A stretch of DNA of 64,000 nucleotides, taken from NCBI RefSeq assembly GCF_001653565.1, contig NZ_LYPB01000063.1, positions 1 to 64,000 of the forward strand. Direction: 5' to 3'. Below are positions 41,247 to 50,623 of this stretch, piece by piece. Every line of letters starts with the position of its first letter. Position 1 is the stretch's first letter. This DNA comes from Paenibacillus oryzisoli. GTDB taxonomy: Bacteria; Bacillota; Bacilli; Paenibacillales; NBRC-103111. Below the pieces are notes generated by a model. The model saw nothing but the letters and a program-made list of their open reading frames with translations, did not search any database and had not been told where the DNA came from. The position numbers were made by a program, and so were the translations under genes.

Positions 41247-44200
41247 TTACTCCGGTGCCCCTGCGGTCACCTTTACATTGTTCCAATAAATATGCGTATT
41301 CACACCGGTCGTACTGCCTCCGACCATGATCTTCGTAATATCGTCGGCCGTCTGACGGAAATTGCCCTGGGACACAACCTGCGTGCCATCCAGATACATA
41401 TCCATCTTCTGCGTCTGCGGATTGACAACCAGACGCACCGCGTACCACTGATCCGAAACCAGCGGAGCAGCAACAACTGTCTGCGTGCCGTCCAAATACC
41501 AGAAACCGGTTTGATCGGCAAGCAGGGACACAGCGTTAGCGCTGCCCTGCGACTGCACGTACACAGCAATACCGCCGCCCGTCGCCGGATTCGTGCCCAG
41601 ATTTATGCGGAAATCAAAGTCGATCGTCACGGTACGTTTTTGCTGCAAAAACTCCGCTGTCGCGCTCGGGAAGCTGCCACCTGTATTGTCGTAGACATTT
41701 AAGCTTTTGTCAGTAGCAGAAGGCAGTTCCGAAATCTGAATGTATGACCCGCCATCCAGCACTGGCTTATATGTCCAGTGCAACGGCACGTCCGTTTCGC
41801 CATAGCTGTCGAATGATTCATCCAGCAGCACCGGATCGGCCAAGGTCACCTCGACTGCGAGGGTGCCAGTCACCGTCACGCCTCCTGCGGTAAATTGCGC
41901 CGTCACCGTCGCTTCCCCGACACTAACGGCATGGACGACACCCTCCGCATTCACAGTTGCGACCGCCGGATCGGAGCTGGTGAAGACGATATGCTCACCA
42001 GTAATGTTCGCTTCCGTAACCGTCCCGTTATCATTGAACGATGCACTCACCGCCAGCGGTGCGTTGGCATCAAGCACGAACGGATCGGGCAAGCCACTCA
42101 GATTCACTTCCGTCAACTCACCTGGAGGCAGTGTCAGTCCGCCATAGTTCAACGCAAGTCCAGTTAAGGAAGCAGTAAACTCTGGCGCTTGCTTGCCTGC
42201 AGCTGCGAAGCCTCCGCCGAGCAGCGTGCGCATCGACAGCTCATGCGAGCCGAGCGACGCACCGTACGTGACACCGTCAGCCGAATAATAAACGTGATAC
42301 CTACCACCTTCGCGCGTTAACTTCAAATAGCCGGACGTGGCGCTTACATCTAGATTTATGGCGCCAACCTGGCCGTTGTCCGCATCGCGCCAGTATAGTT
42401 TCCAACCGCTGCCCTCTACGTAAGCGGCTGCTACGAACTTGGCGTTAGAAGCAGCCGTCTCGCGAACCATCAAGCCCGACAAGGCACCAGACGTCTCGCT
42501 GACAGTCGGCTCCAGCTTAACCGATAATTCGTAATTTTGCAGTGGTGTAGCATCAATATGGCGATAAACATAAGAGAATTGGTCCATCGAGCCGTTATCT
42601 CCCGTTACTGGGACATGCAGTCCACGACCATTGCTTGCGAGCTGGTACGTCACACCGCTCACTGTAACCCCGCCGCCTCGCGTCGGGTTGCCGATTGCAA
42701 GCCCTGACCATGGCGCTTGCACCGCAAAATCGTCTTCCACCGTCAGCGATGCAGCAGTGCCGCTGCCGATGCGCAGGATGCCCCACTCGGCCAGTTCCGG
42801 CACCGTTAACTCATGCTTGCCGCTTCCCGCACTCGTCACCGCAAGTGGCAGTGGGTCCTGACCCGGACGGTAGAGCACCGCCTGGAGCGAAACGCCACCA
42901 AAGAAGTCCGCATCCGTCAACGTCACCTTGGCTCCCGAAACGGATCCCCCCTTACGGTTGAGCAGATGCACCGATTTCGGCGCATTGGCGTCTGCAGAGG
43001 AGCGAACGATCGCATACACCTGATCGACGACGCTGACGCTCACCGCACTATGGTCGGCAAGCCATGCGGAGTCGATCGTCGGCACAGACACGACATCAGC
43101 CTCTGTATCCGTAATGCGCTGCTGATCATCCGAGTCAAAGGATGACACCGGAGAATAAGCGATCAGTGTATCCAGACCTTCCAGCGTCTGAGCGCGCAAA
43201 TCATAGTGTGGCAGACTGTCGTTCGCCGTCACCGTACGGAACGGCACACCTGCCTTAAACAGCTTCATTGACAAGTCGGTCAGTGTATTGCCGTTCAATT
43301 CGTTCCATTTCAACAGAATGCCTACTTTAGCGGGCGGCTCGTGACCGTCGAACAAGATGGGATATTGCCGGATAAAATGGAACATATCCCCGTACTGCTC
43401 AACCGTTCCGAAATAGCGAGTCGAGCCTTCCAGCCAAGCGTCCCACGGCACAAGCATATACTGGCCAAGGGCGTAGGCAGCGGCAAGCGATTGCCGAATA
43501 TTCCCTGTTTGGAACGGCAGTGGCGACATGATATGCGGCTTGCCGAGCCCGGAGGCAAGCGTGCCGTTCGTCACAATATTGTTTAGACTCATTGCACCCT
43601 CGTTATGCTCACCCATGCCATAATCAAATAAATCGTGGATGAAATGCGTTTGAGTACTGGCATCACGGATAAACGAAGCATTATTCGAATATTCGATAGG
43701 GCGCCCAGCGTACGTCTCCATATCCTCTCGCATGCGGGTATGGAAGCTAATCGCTTCCTGCTTCATAAACGCGCCGAAAATGTTGTCGAGCGGCGTAAGC
43801 GCCTTTTTCGTCATATAATCGGCATTGGTCTCCACATCCAGCGTCGTTTGCAAAAACGTCTTATAATTGAACGTCGCAATATTATCGATACCGAAGCCGC
43901 TTAGCTCCGAAGTTGTATAGTTCTCTTCCAAATAATTTCGGAATGCGGTCATGCAAGGCGCGCAGAAGTCGCCGCCGAATTTGTAGGCATCCACGCTGCC
44001 CACCCAGTCGTCAAATTGAAATGACGACGCACCTGCGTCAATGGCGCTTTTGGCCGTCGCCAGCACCTGATTGTAATACACGGGGTCACTCATGCTGCCC
44101 CAAGTTGCGCCCCAAGTCATCCACGGTGCGACGATATCGGTGCCGTCATAATATTTGGCTCGGCCGCCGGACCCGTTGTTCATATTCAGTGAACCCTGAA

Positions 44201-46043
44201 AGCCCACGCCGAGCCGGACGATATTGGAAATTTTATCGGGCTCCGTCAAATACGTCCATTTGTCATCCGTCGCCATAAAACGCTTCAACACATCTAGTGT
44301 GCCAAGCTGGCCATCCTGGCCATCTGTCCGCCACCAGCGGGAAGACAGGAAGACACTCGAATAGCTATCGAACGAATTCGTTTCTGTGCCAGGTGCAGGT
44401 GGAGCAACTGGCTGCTCCGCTTCAGGAAGCTCGGGCATTCCCTGATAGATGCGGACGTTGTCTAGATTGACGATGCGCACATAGTTCGCTGCGTCACCGT
44501 AGTAAGCACCACTTACCCGAAGCGAAGACAGATTAACCGTTCCGTCATAACGGAATGGAATTGCGCTTTTCTTCAGTGTCCCGTCCACGTAGACATCATA
44601 CGTTACCGTCTCCGGATGAATGGCGATCGCCAAATTACGCCAAGCGTGAGTCGGCAGTGAAGTGGCTACATCCGTAGTCGTCGTCGTTGTGCCAACTGTG
44701 CGGAACGATGTAATTTTGGTCGGCAGCAGATTGAGTGCCACAGCTGTTTTGCCTGTTGTATCATTCACATAGAACAATATATTTTCTTTCCCCGCCGTCG
44801 CGCCATCAGGAAGCTGCACATCAGCCTGAATCGTAAATGTACCGCTTTGCGCCGAGAAGGTCTTCGTGATCCCCTGCGTATTTTGACGGCTGGCGTCACT
44901 AATTTGCAGATAGCGATCACCGTCAAGCTTCTCCTGCACCTTAACGTACGAATCGCCGGTCACCGACACGCCCCAGCCGGAAGGGGTCGAACCTAGCCCC
45001 ATACTCGTGAACGTTTCGTTCAACAGATCGGCATAAATGACCTGTTGTACCGTCGTGGTTAAATAACCGTCCGCTTGTACTGCGATAGTATACGTTTTGC
45101 CTTCTGGAAACAGCGATGCATCCAGCGTCAACTTGCCGGTGGAAGCTGTATACACCGAGGTAGCTACAGTTGCATGATCGACGGTCACTTTCGTGATCGA
45201 CGCCCGCCAAGCCGCATCGTCCGTGAACATTAATTCGATCGGCTGACCAGGAACAGTTGACGTCGTATCGGGCGACAGTGCAGGCGGCGTTAGCAGCCTT
45301 ACATCACCCGTGTAGATTTTGACCCCATCCAAATTGACCACGCGAACCGGGTTCGACGTCTCGTTGTAATACGCGCCCGTTACTTGCAAATGGCTGAGGC
45401 TCGTTACATCGTCATAACGGAACGAAACTCCGGCTGCTGCCAACGAACCGTTCAAATAAAAATCGAATGTCTTGGCGGATAAATCTGCCGACACGATGAT
45501 ATGCTGCCAAGACGACATGGCCAGCCCCTGCGCGAGCGTCGTACTGGTCGTCGTGCCGCCCACTGTGCGGTACGATAAGATACGGGTAGGCAGAAGGTTC
45601 AATGCTACTCCCGCTTTGCCCGTCGAATCAAGCACATAGAACAGCACATTTTCCTTGCCCGACGTGCCGCCAGGCGGAAGCTGCACTAGTGCCTCAACGG
45701 TAACCCGTCCGGTTTGCGAAGCGAACGACTTTTGGATACCCTGCGTATTCTTTTGACTGGCATCGTAAATTTGCAAATAGTGGTTGCCACTGCTCTCCTG
45801 CTTCACCTGCACGTAAGAATCGCCAGTGGCCGACACGCCCCAACCGGGCGGCGTCGAGCCAACCGTCATCGACTCGAACGATTCGTCCACTAGGGGTGGA
45901 TCTCCGGTCACGCCGTCCGCATAGGCGGCTTGTAAACCGAAGGCCGGCAGCAGCATTGTCCAGACGAGCAGCCAGACCAATACCAGACGAAGTTCCCTCT
46001 TGCGCTCCCCTTCCATTGTGAATCTTAGACGTTTACTGTTCAA
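41247..46043 (-). CDS. Large secreted multidomain glycosidase-like protein, 1598 aa
   Basis: The TTG start at 46043 has GGAGG at 9 nt and leads to a long basic n-region and signal peptide (RLVLVWLLVWTMLLPAFGLQ, cleavage near AAYA). Two similar concanavalin-like modules follow (each with NTQGI.KSF and VRIVNLDNVRIYQG-type ends; about 50-255 and 330-530). A TIM-barrel-like catalytic region occupies about 560-960 (SRWWRTDGQDGQLGTLDVLK; AGASSFQFDDWVGSV, with DD as candidate acid residues; DLFDYGMGEHNEGAMS). Then come beta domains, a BIG2-like domain (VVFTSSDPAVATVNAEGV-like) near 1340-1420 and a third concanavalin-like module at the end. It is probably an extracellular polysaccharide-degrading enzyme of no family I can name. 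Confidence 0.75.
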   Translation of the reverse strand: MNSKRLRFTMEGERKRELRLVLVWLLVWTMLLPAFGLQAAYADGVTGDPPLVDESFESMTVGSTPPGWGVSATGDSYVQVKQESSGNHYLQIYDASQKNTQGIQKSFASQTGRVTVEALVQLPPGGTSGKENVLFYVLDSTGKAGVALNLLPTRILSYRTVGGTTTSTTLAQGLAMSSWQHIIVSADLSAKTFDFYLNGSLAAAGVSFRYDDVTSLSHLQVTGAYYNETSNPVRVVNLDGVKIYTGDVRLLTPPALSPDTTSTVPGQPIELMFTDDAAWRASITKVTVDHATVATSVYTASTGKLTLDASLFPEGKTYTIAVQADGYLTTTVQQVIYADLLNETFTSMGLGSTPSGWGVSVTGDSYVKVQEKLDGDRYLQISDASRQNTQGITKTFSAQSGTFTIQADVQLPDGATAGKENILFYVNDTTGKTAVALNLLPTKITSFRTVGTTTTTTDVATSLPTHAWRNLAIAIHPETVTYDVYVDGTLKKSAIPFRYDGTVNLSSLRVSGAYYGDAANYVRIVNLDNVRIYQGMPELPEAEQPVAPPAPGTETNSFDSYSSVFLSSRWWRTDGQDGQLGTLDVLKRFMATDDKWTYLTEPDKISNIVRLGVGFQGSLNMNNGSGGRAKYYDGTDIVAPWMTWGATWGSMSDPVYYNQVLATAKSAIDAGASSFQFDDWVGSVDAYKFGGDFCAPCMTAFRNYLEENYTTSELSGFGIDNIATFNYKTFLQTTLDVETNADYMTKKALTPLDNIFGAFMKQEAISFHTRMREDMETYAGRPIEYSNNASFIRDASTQTHFIHDLFDYGMGEHNEGAMSLNNIVTNGTLASGLGKPHIMSPLPFQTGNIRQSLAAAYALGQYMLVPWDAWLEGSTRYFGTVEQYGDMFHFIRQYPILFDGHEPPAKVGILLKWNELNGNTLTDLSMKLFKAGVPFRTVTANDSLPHYDLRAQTLEGLDTLIAYSPVSSFDSDDQQRITDTEADVVSVPTIDSAWLADHSAVSVSVVDQVYAIVRSSADANAPKSVHLLNRKGGSVSGAKVTLTDADFFGGVSLQAVLYRPGQDPLPLAVTSAGSGKHELTVPELAEWGILRIGSGTAASLTVEDDFAVQAPWSGLAIGNPTRGGGVTVSGVTYQLASNGRGLHVPVTGDNGSMDQFSYVYRHIDATPLQNYELSVKLEPTVSETSGALSGLMVRETAASNAKFVAAAYVEGSGWKLYWRDADNGQVGAINLDVSATSGYLKLTREGGRYHVYYSADGVTYGASLGSHELSMRTLLGGGFAAAGKQAPEFTASLTGLALNYGGLTLPPGELTEVNLSGLPDPFVLDANAPLAVSASFNDNGTVTEANITGEHIVFTSSDPAVATVNAEGVVHAVSVGEATVTAQFTAGGVTVTGTLAVEVTLADPVLLDESFDSYGETDVPLHWTYKPVLDGGSYIQISELPSATDKSLNVYDNTGGSFPSATAEFLQQKRTVTIDFDFRINLGTNPATGGGIAVYVQSQGSANAVSLLADQTGFWYLDGTQTVVAAPLVSDQWYAVRLVVNPQTQKMDMYLDGTQVVSQGNFRQTADDITKIMVGGSTTGVNTHIYWNNVKVTAGAPE

Positions 46044-46065
46044 TTCCTTGCACCTCCATGTAAAA

Positions 46066-46079
46066 TGATATCGCTTACA
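46066..46079 (-). promoter_or_regulatory. cre (CcpA) box of the large glycosidase gene
   Basis: On the minus strand TGTAAGCGATATCA fits the cre consensus TGWAANCGNTNWCA at all positions. It lies between the -10 box and the ribosome site, a roadblock position for carbon catabolite repression. Confidence 0.7.
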
Positions 46080-46084
46080 TGGCA

Positions 46085-46144
46085 AGTATACGCTTCGGCT
46101 TTTCGCCTTGAGAATGGACGAATCCGAGAACGATATGGACAAAT
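46085..46144 (-). promoter_or_regulatory. Promoter and shared 28-bp motif of the large glycosidase gene
   Basis: A TATACT -10 box (46090-46085) has a poor -35. The motif GACGAATC-CGAGAACGAT-ATGGACAAAT (46117-46144, plus strand) ends 26 nt from the -10 box, matching the importer copy (40104-40131) in sequence, orientation and spacing. Confidence 0.5.
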
Positions 46145-46178
46145 GGACGGCTTTTGCGATTATTCGGACAAAAAACGC

Positions 46179-47717
46179 TTATTTCATGAATTCCGAGGGT
46201 GATTTGCCGGTCACTTTCTTAAAAACACGGCTAAAATAAAGCGAATCCGCATAGCCAACCCGGTCAGCAATATCCTTCAGCAGCAGCTCCGGCGAGCTCG
46301 CCATCAGCGACTTGGCCTGCTGTACACGCCATACCGTCACGTATTCGCCCGGCGTCACACCGCGTGCCTTCTTGAACATAGCGCTCAAATAATTCGGCAC
46401 CAGCCCGAACTGACGAGACAACTGCTGGAGCGTAATCGGTGAAGCGTAATGCGTGCGCAGATACTGCTCGATGCGGGCGACGTTCTCCTCCTGATGAGCG
46501 GATAAACGGGCTTCAAGCGACACGTCCTTGTCCTCACTCAGCTTCATCAGCTCCGCGAACAGGGAGGCAGCGCCTTCGCGCAGCTCGCCGTAATCGAGTG
46601 AGTGAGATAGGAGCGTGTCCAACTCCTGACTCGCGAGGATGAAAGTCTCATCGCGGAATGTTGGCCAATGCTCCTTCAAATCGTACAGCGTCTGCCTCAG
46701 CAGCATATCCACGCGCAGCTGCGTTGCCGCCTCTGCCTCCCATATCTTCGTCAGCTGCGCTAGCTCTGCGCGCACCGACTCCGGTTGCCGGCGCTGCACC
46801 GCCTGAGCCAACCGGCGGTAATCGTCGCGGGGCGCTTCCGCCCGCCCGCGCTCGGCCTGGTGGCCGAAGCCCGAACGGCCGATGCCCGCCGCCAGCGGCA
46901 GCCGGCTGCGCAGCTCCTGGGCGACGCGACGGAGCTCGCCAAGTCCTTGCAGGCTGCCGGCGACAACCGTCAGCGGCATGTGCTTGCTGGCAGCCTGCGC
47001 CAGCAGTGCATGGGACGCGGCCTCCGCGTACGAGGACGTAGGGAGCTCCCCCCCGTTTATCCCGACCAGCAGCAGTCGCTCATTGGCGCGCTCGCCCTCA
47101 AGTACCCACCAGCCGAACTGGCCTGGATGGGGGTCAGGCAAGCTTGATGTCCATGGCGCTGAAGCCCAAAAAGCCTTGCCTGGGTGCAAAGCATCGTCCG
47201 GAGAAGCGCAGTACGGACCCGCACACCAAAGCGAAAGCGTATACGATGCATAGACTAATCCCTCTGGAATTTTCTGCCCGGCGAGTAGTCCCCCGTGATC
47301 CACCGTTTCCTGCAGCCAATCGGCATCACGCCGTTGGCCGGCGTCGTGCAGCTTTGCCGCGACCCGCTCCAGAACCTCACGCAGATCCTCCTCACGCAGC
47401 GGCTTCAACAGATAATCTTCGGCATGGAGCCGGATCGCCCTTCGCGTATAATCGAAATCATCGTACGAGCTGACGATAACGGGAACCACCTCGGCATATC
47501 GCCGCTTCATTTCAGCGATTAATTGCAAGCCATCCATGACCTGCATCCGAATATCGGTAAATAAGACATCCGGCCGCAATTCAGCAATCTTCTCCAATGC
47601 CTCCTCGCCGTCATATGCTTCACCAACGACGCGGAACCGCGTATCAGTCGCCTCGATCCATCGACCAAGCGCCCTGCAAAAACGGATTTCATCATCAACT
47701 ACGAGTACCGTCGGCAT
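46179..47717 (-). CDS. YesN-type response regulator with AraC output domain, 512 aa
   Basis: The receiver MPTVLVVDDEIRFCRALGRW has Asp55 in VLFTDIRMQVMDG as phosphorylation site and Lys in DYLLKPLREEDL. The middle 270 residues are the variable linker. The AraC HTH pair is at about 415-512: ITLQQLSRQFGLVPNYLSAM, KARGVTPGEYVTVWRVQQAK and ADRVGYADSLYFSRVFKKVT. It lies 18 nt after the sensor gene. Phosphorylated, it should activate nearby polysaccharide genes; the shared motif at 40104 and 46117 is its likely site. Confidence 0.9.
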   Translation of the reverse strand: MPTVLVVDDEIRFCRALGRWIEATDTRFRVVGEAYDGEEALEKIAELRPDVLFTDIRMQVMDGLQLIAEMKRRYAEVVPVIVSSYDDFDYTRRAIRLHAEDYLLKPLREEDLREVLERVAAKLHDAGQRRDADWLQETVDHGGLLAGQKIPEGLVYASYTLSLWCAGPYCASPDDALHPGKAFWASAPWTSSLPDPHPGQFGWWVLEGERANERLLLVGINGGELPTSSYAEAASHALLAQAASKHMPLTVVAGSLQGLGELRRVAQELRSRLPLAAGIGRSGFGHQAERGRAEAPRDDYRRLAQAVQRRQPESVRAELAQLTKIWEAEAATQLRVDMLLRQTLYDLKEHWPTFRDETFILASQELDTLLSHSLDYGELREGAASLFAELMKLSEDKDVSLEARLSAHQEENVARIEQYLRTHYASPITLQQLSRQFGLVPNYLSAMFKKARGVTPGEYVTVWRVQQAKSLMASSPELLLKDIADRVGYADSLYFSRVFKKVTGKSPSEFMK

Positions 47718-47735
47718 CCTGCGTTCTCCTCCGTT

Positions 47736-49583
47736 TCATGTTGCTTCTCTCCTTGCACGCTCGCCGGACAAATCCGGTCTCAGCCAATGGATAAGCACGA
47801 TTGCCCCGCCGGCTGGATCGTTGTCCAGACTGAATTCTAATAGGCCACCTGCCTGATATTGCAGCCTCGAGTAAGTATTGTACAAGCCGCTTACGCCAAG
47901 CGCCTCCATGCCCACCGCGGAAACTTCGCCACGCCCGAAGCGTTCTAGCAGAGCCAGGGGAAAGCCCGCGCCATCATCCCGGATTTCTATCGCAACGCGT
48001 CCGTCCTCAAGCAGCATCCCACGGATGTCAATCCGCCATGGATACCGTTTGGAAGCGAAGCCGTGCTTAAAGCAATTTTCTACAAATGGCTGCAGCGACA
48101 GCTTGGGTAGATGAAGCTCCAGCATGGCTTGGGGAATGTCGATTGTAAATTGCAAATGCGCTTCATATCTAAATTTCATAATATTCAAATAGTTCTTCGT
48201 ATGTTGAATTTCATCTCGCAGCGTAACCGTCTGCTCTGCCGAATACGTCATGTAGCGGAACATATCCGCCAGCATCGCTGTTAACTGCACAATTTCCCTG
48301 TTGCCTGCCTCTTGTCCAAGCACACCAATCAAAGAAAGCGTGTTATATAAAAAATGCGGATGAATTTGTGCCTGGAGCGCAGTAAAATGCGCCTGCAACT
48401 CACGCGATCGCGAAAGAATCGCTTCCTCTTTCGACGCTTCGAGACGATCTAGCATTTTACGAAAAGAATGATGGAGATGATGGAGTTCGTTATGCGTATT
48501 AGTCGGGATGACACTCCCGATAGCCAGCCGCTCATGCGCGTCTGGAAGCGAATCGAGCTGGACCCTATTCATCGAGTCGCGCAGCTGACGCAGCGGTTTT
48601 ACGAGCATTTTGGCGGAAAAATAGGAGGTCAGCATGGTCAGCACAATGAGGATCAGACCTGTGGCTGCGAACAAATACCCCGCCTGGCGCTGTGGGCGCA
48701 GAAGCTCACTCTCTGGCTGAACAATCATCACTGTCCATCCGGAATACGGCGCCCGGGCATAGACGACAAGCTGTCGCGAGCGATCCGGTAACCGCACATA
48801 CGTCTCTCCTTCCGAGGCTTTGCCTTGCGCCTGCAGCTCAGTTAGTACATCCCTAACACGTGAAAATCCTGATTCGGATTCGGGTGAAAAAGGATAGATC
48901 GTTTGGCCATCGCCGCCAGCGATGAGCACACGTTTACCACCTATCTGCGACTTAGCTGTCATCGTCTCTATGTAGTCGTATGGAAGCTGAATTTCAATCA
49001 ATGCATTCGGCGCAGTCGCCTCGCCAAGCTTACGAATTACAGAGACAACCAGCTTGCCTGCGCTATCCCAGTCGTCACGATGCGGCGGAAGCAGCAGCCG
49101 ATATTCGGACTTTTCAAGCTGACGGAACCAATCGATTGTTTGCAGCCGATCTCGAACGGTCAATCGGTCATAGTACGCGCCGGTAGCCAGAAATGCACCC
49201 GAACGGCTTAGGATCGATACGCGGTGAAAAATTTGTGGATCAACGCCAACAATCGAGGAAATCGCTTCCTTCACCTTATAGGCAGCATCAGCTTGATCGT
49301 CGAAATATGTCTGCGCATTCGTCGTATACGGCAGATAGTAGAAGGTATTGGCAATTGTCGGGTTAAATTTCATCTGCATGACGAGTCGATCCATGGTGTA
49401 GATTGAATTGTCGAGCTGCTGCGCTAGACTCTGCGATTCTCCGCGAAATGTATGGACCATTGATTCAATGTTTACCTTCTGGTAATACCAGTAAAACACC
49501 GTGAAAGCGCTGACAATTATTCCTGCGATCCCCATGGAAAAGACGATAAACAGCTTCGTTTGAAAACTGATTCTGCGATTCAT
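47736..49583 (-). CDS. YesM-type sensor histidine kinase, 615 aa
   Basis: TM1 lies at about residues 10-32, then a 250-residue extracellular sensor, TM2 (LFAATGLILIVLTMLTSYFS, near 288-310), a HAMP region, and the His_kinase domain with LQAQIHPHFLYNTLSLIGVL (phospho-His near residue 403). HATPase_c shows QPFVENCFKHGF and IEIRDDGAGFP. It should sense an extracellular sugar, possibly with a binding protein, and signal to the YesN-type regulator encoded next. Confidence 0.9.
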   Translation of the reverse strand: MNRRISFQTKLFIVFSMGIAGIIVSAFTVFYWYYQKVNIESMVHTFRGESQSLAQQLDNSIYTMDRLVMQMKFNPTIANTFYYLPYTTNAQTYFDDQADAAYKVKEAISSIVGVDPQIFHRVSILSRSGAFLATGAYYDRLTVRDRLQTIDWFRQLEKSEYRLLLPPHRDDWDSAGKLVVSVIRKLGEATAPNALIEIQLPYDYIETMTAKSQIGGKRVLIAGGDGQTIYPFSPESESGFSRVRDVLTELQAQGKASEGETYVRLPDRSRQLVVYARAPYSGWTVMIVQPESELLRPQRQAGYLFAATGLILIVLTMLTSYFSAKMLVKPLRQLRDSMNRVQLDSLPDAHERLAIGSVIPTNTHNELHHLHHSFRKMLDRLEASKEEAILSRSRELQAHFTALQAQIHPHFLYNTLSLIGVLGQEAGNREIVQLTAMLADMFRYMTYSAEQTVTLRDEIQHTKNYLNIMKFRYEAHLQFTIDIPQAMLELHLPKLSLQPFVENCFKHGFASKRYPWRIDIRGMLLEDGRVAIEIRDDGAGFPLALLERFGRGEVSAVGMEALGVSGLYNTYSRLQYQAGGLLEFSLDNDPAGGAIVLIHWLRPDLSGERARREAT

Positions 49584-49799
49584 TCTTTACCTCGCGTCCT
49601 TCCGGCCAGGCCAGTGAAATGATAGCATACCCGAACGACAGGCGGCAGCGCACCGACGAAGGGCACGCTGCTCTGCTATGGTTATTTTCTTATGGCGTTT
49701 CTATGCTTTACATTTCAATTCGCTAAATGTGCTGTATTCCCTTCTCATGTTCCCGTATATTACCTGAATTCCTGTCAGCATCTGACGGGCGCAGTGCGC

Positions 49800-50606
49800 T
49801 TACTCCGTTTTGGCGATCAAATACTGCTCCCACACCTCTAGCACGGATGCCCCGCGCAAAATCAACCGATGAGGTCCATCGAAACAGTCCGTCAGCCGAG
49901 ACTGCAAACGGTTTAACAGCTCGCCTGGTTTGAACTGCATCTCCAACACAATCGGACCGTCGAATCGGTACGGTTGCAACCTGGATGCAGCAGCCGCGCA
50001 CTGAAGTGCGCCTTCCTTAAGAAGCGCGGCCGTCCTCGCCGGCGGCAGGCAGGCCGCAGCCGTATCGCCGAGCGACTGCTTGACGCTGACCGTAATTGTA
50101 CCCGGCAGCAGCTCGGCCGTTTCCTTCGCTCCCTCCGAATCCGCTGTCACCATCACAAGCGGCACGCCTGCTTCGCCGGCCATCAGCGCTTCAAGGCCAA
50201 TCTCCCCGACAACAACCCCGTTGATGCTCATCGTGCGAATGTCATGTTCATAGTTATGATTCAGTAGTGAACCCGGCATCTCTGCCCTTGCATGCAAACC
50301 GAGTAAAATCATGCCATCGAAGCTTTCATCGAGATACGAACGATTGCCTGGCGTATAATGTGGCTTGCCGCAAATCGCGGTTACGCGTGAGTCAAGCTTA
50401 TGCAGATCAACATTTGTTCCGAAAAAATGAATATCGTACAGCACGACCTCGTCGTCAGGTGATTGCAGCAGACCGTCCAGTACCGCAAGTAAATCGTGCA
50501 TAAGCATGCCGCGTCCGAATTCATAATCCGCCGCTCCCGGTACAACTTGTTTCATATTGACGACGCCGGTGACGCCTTCCATATCCACGCGAATCATCCA
50601 TTTCAT
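49800..50606 (-). CDS. M55-family (DppA-like) peptidase, 268 aa
   Basis: The N-terminus MKWMIRVDMEGVTGVVNMKQ has the D-x-E zinc-binding pattern of M55 D-aminopeptidases (DppA), with DIHFFGTNVD, LLGLHARAEMPGSLLNHNYE and GVVVGEIGLEALMAGEAGVP further on, all typical of the family. DppA cleaves short D-amino-acid peptides. The ATG at 50606 follows GGAGGG. It is the last gene of a four-gene operon with two sialidase-fold proteins and a sugar isomerase, so its real substrate may instead be an amide on a sugar or peptidoglycan-like fragment; this is inference. Confidence 0.85.
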   Translation of the reverse strand: MKWMIRVDMEGVTGVVNMKQVVPGAADYEFGRGMLMHDLLAVLDGLLQSPDDEVVLYDIHFFGTNVDLHKLDSRVTAICGKPHYTPGNRSYLDESFDGMILLGLHARAEMPGSLLNHNYEHDIRTMSINGVVVGEIGLEALMAGEAGVPLVMVTADSEGAKETAELLPGTITVSVKQSLGDTAAACLPPARTAALLKEGALQCAAAASRLQPYRFDGPIVLEMQFKPGELLNRLQSRLTDCFDGPHRLILRGASVLEVWEQYLIAKTE

Positions 50607-50623
50607 CGCAGTTTCCCTCCAAG

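Noticed and set aside
46658-47253. Long plus-strand frames opposite the YesN-type gene
   Set aside because: The Ala/Pro/Arg-rich translations are antisense by-products of a GC-rich coding region with strong family motifs on the minus strand.
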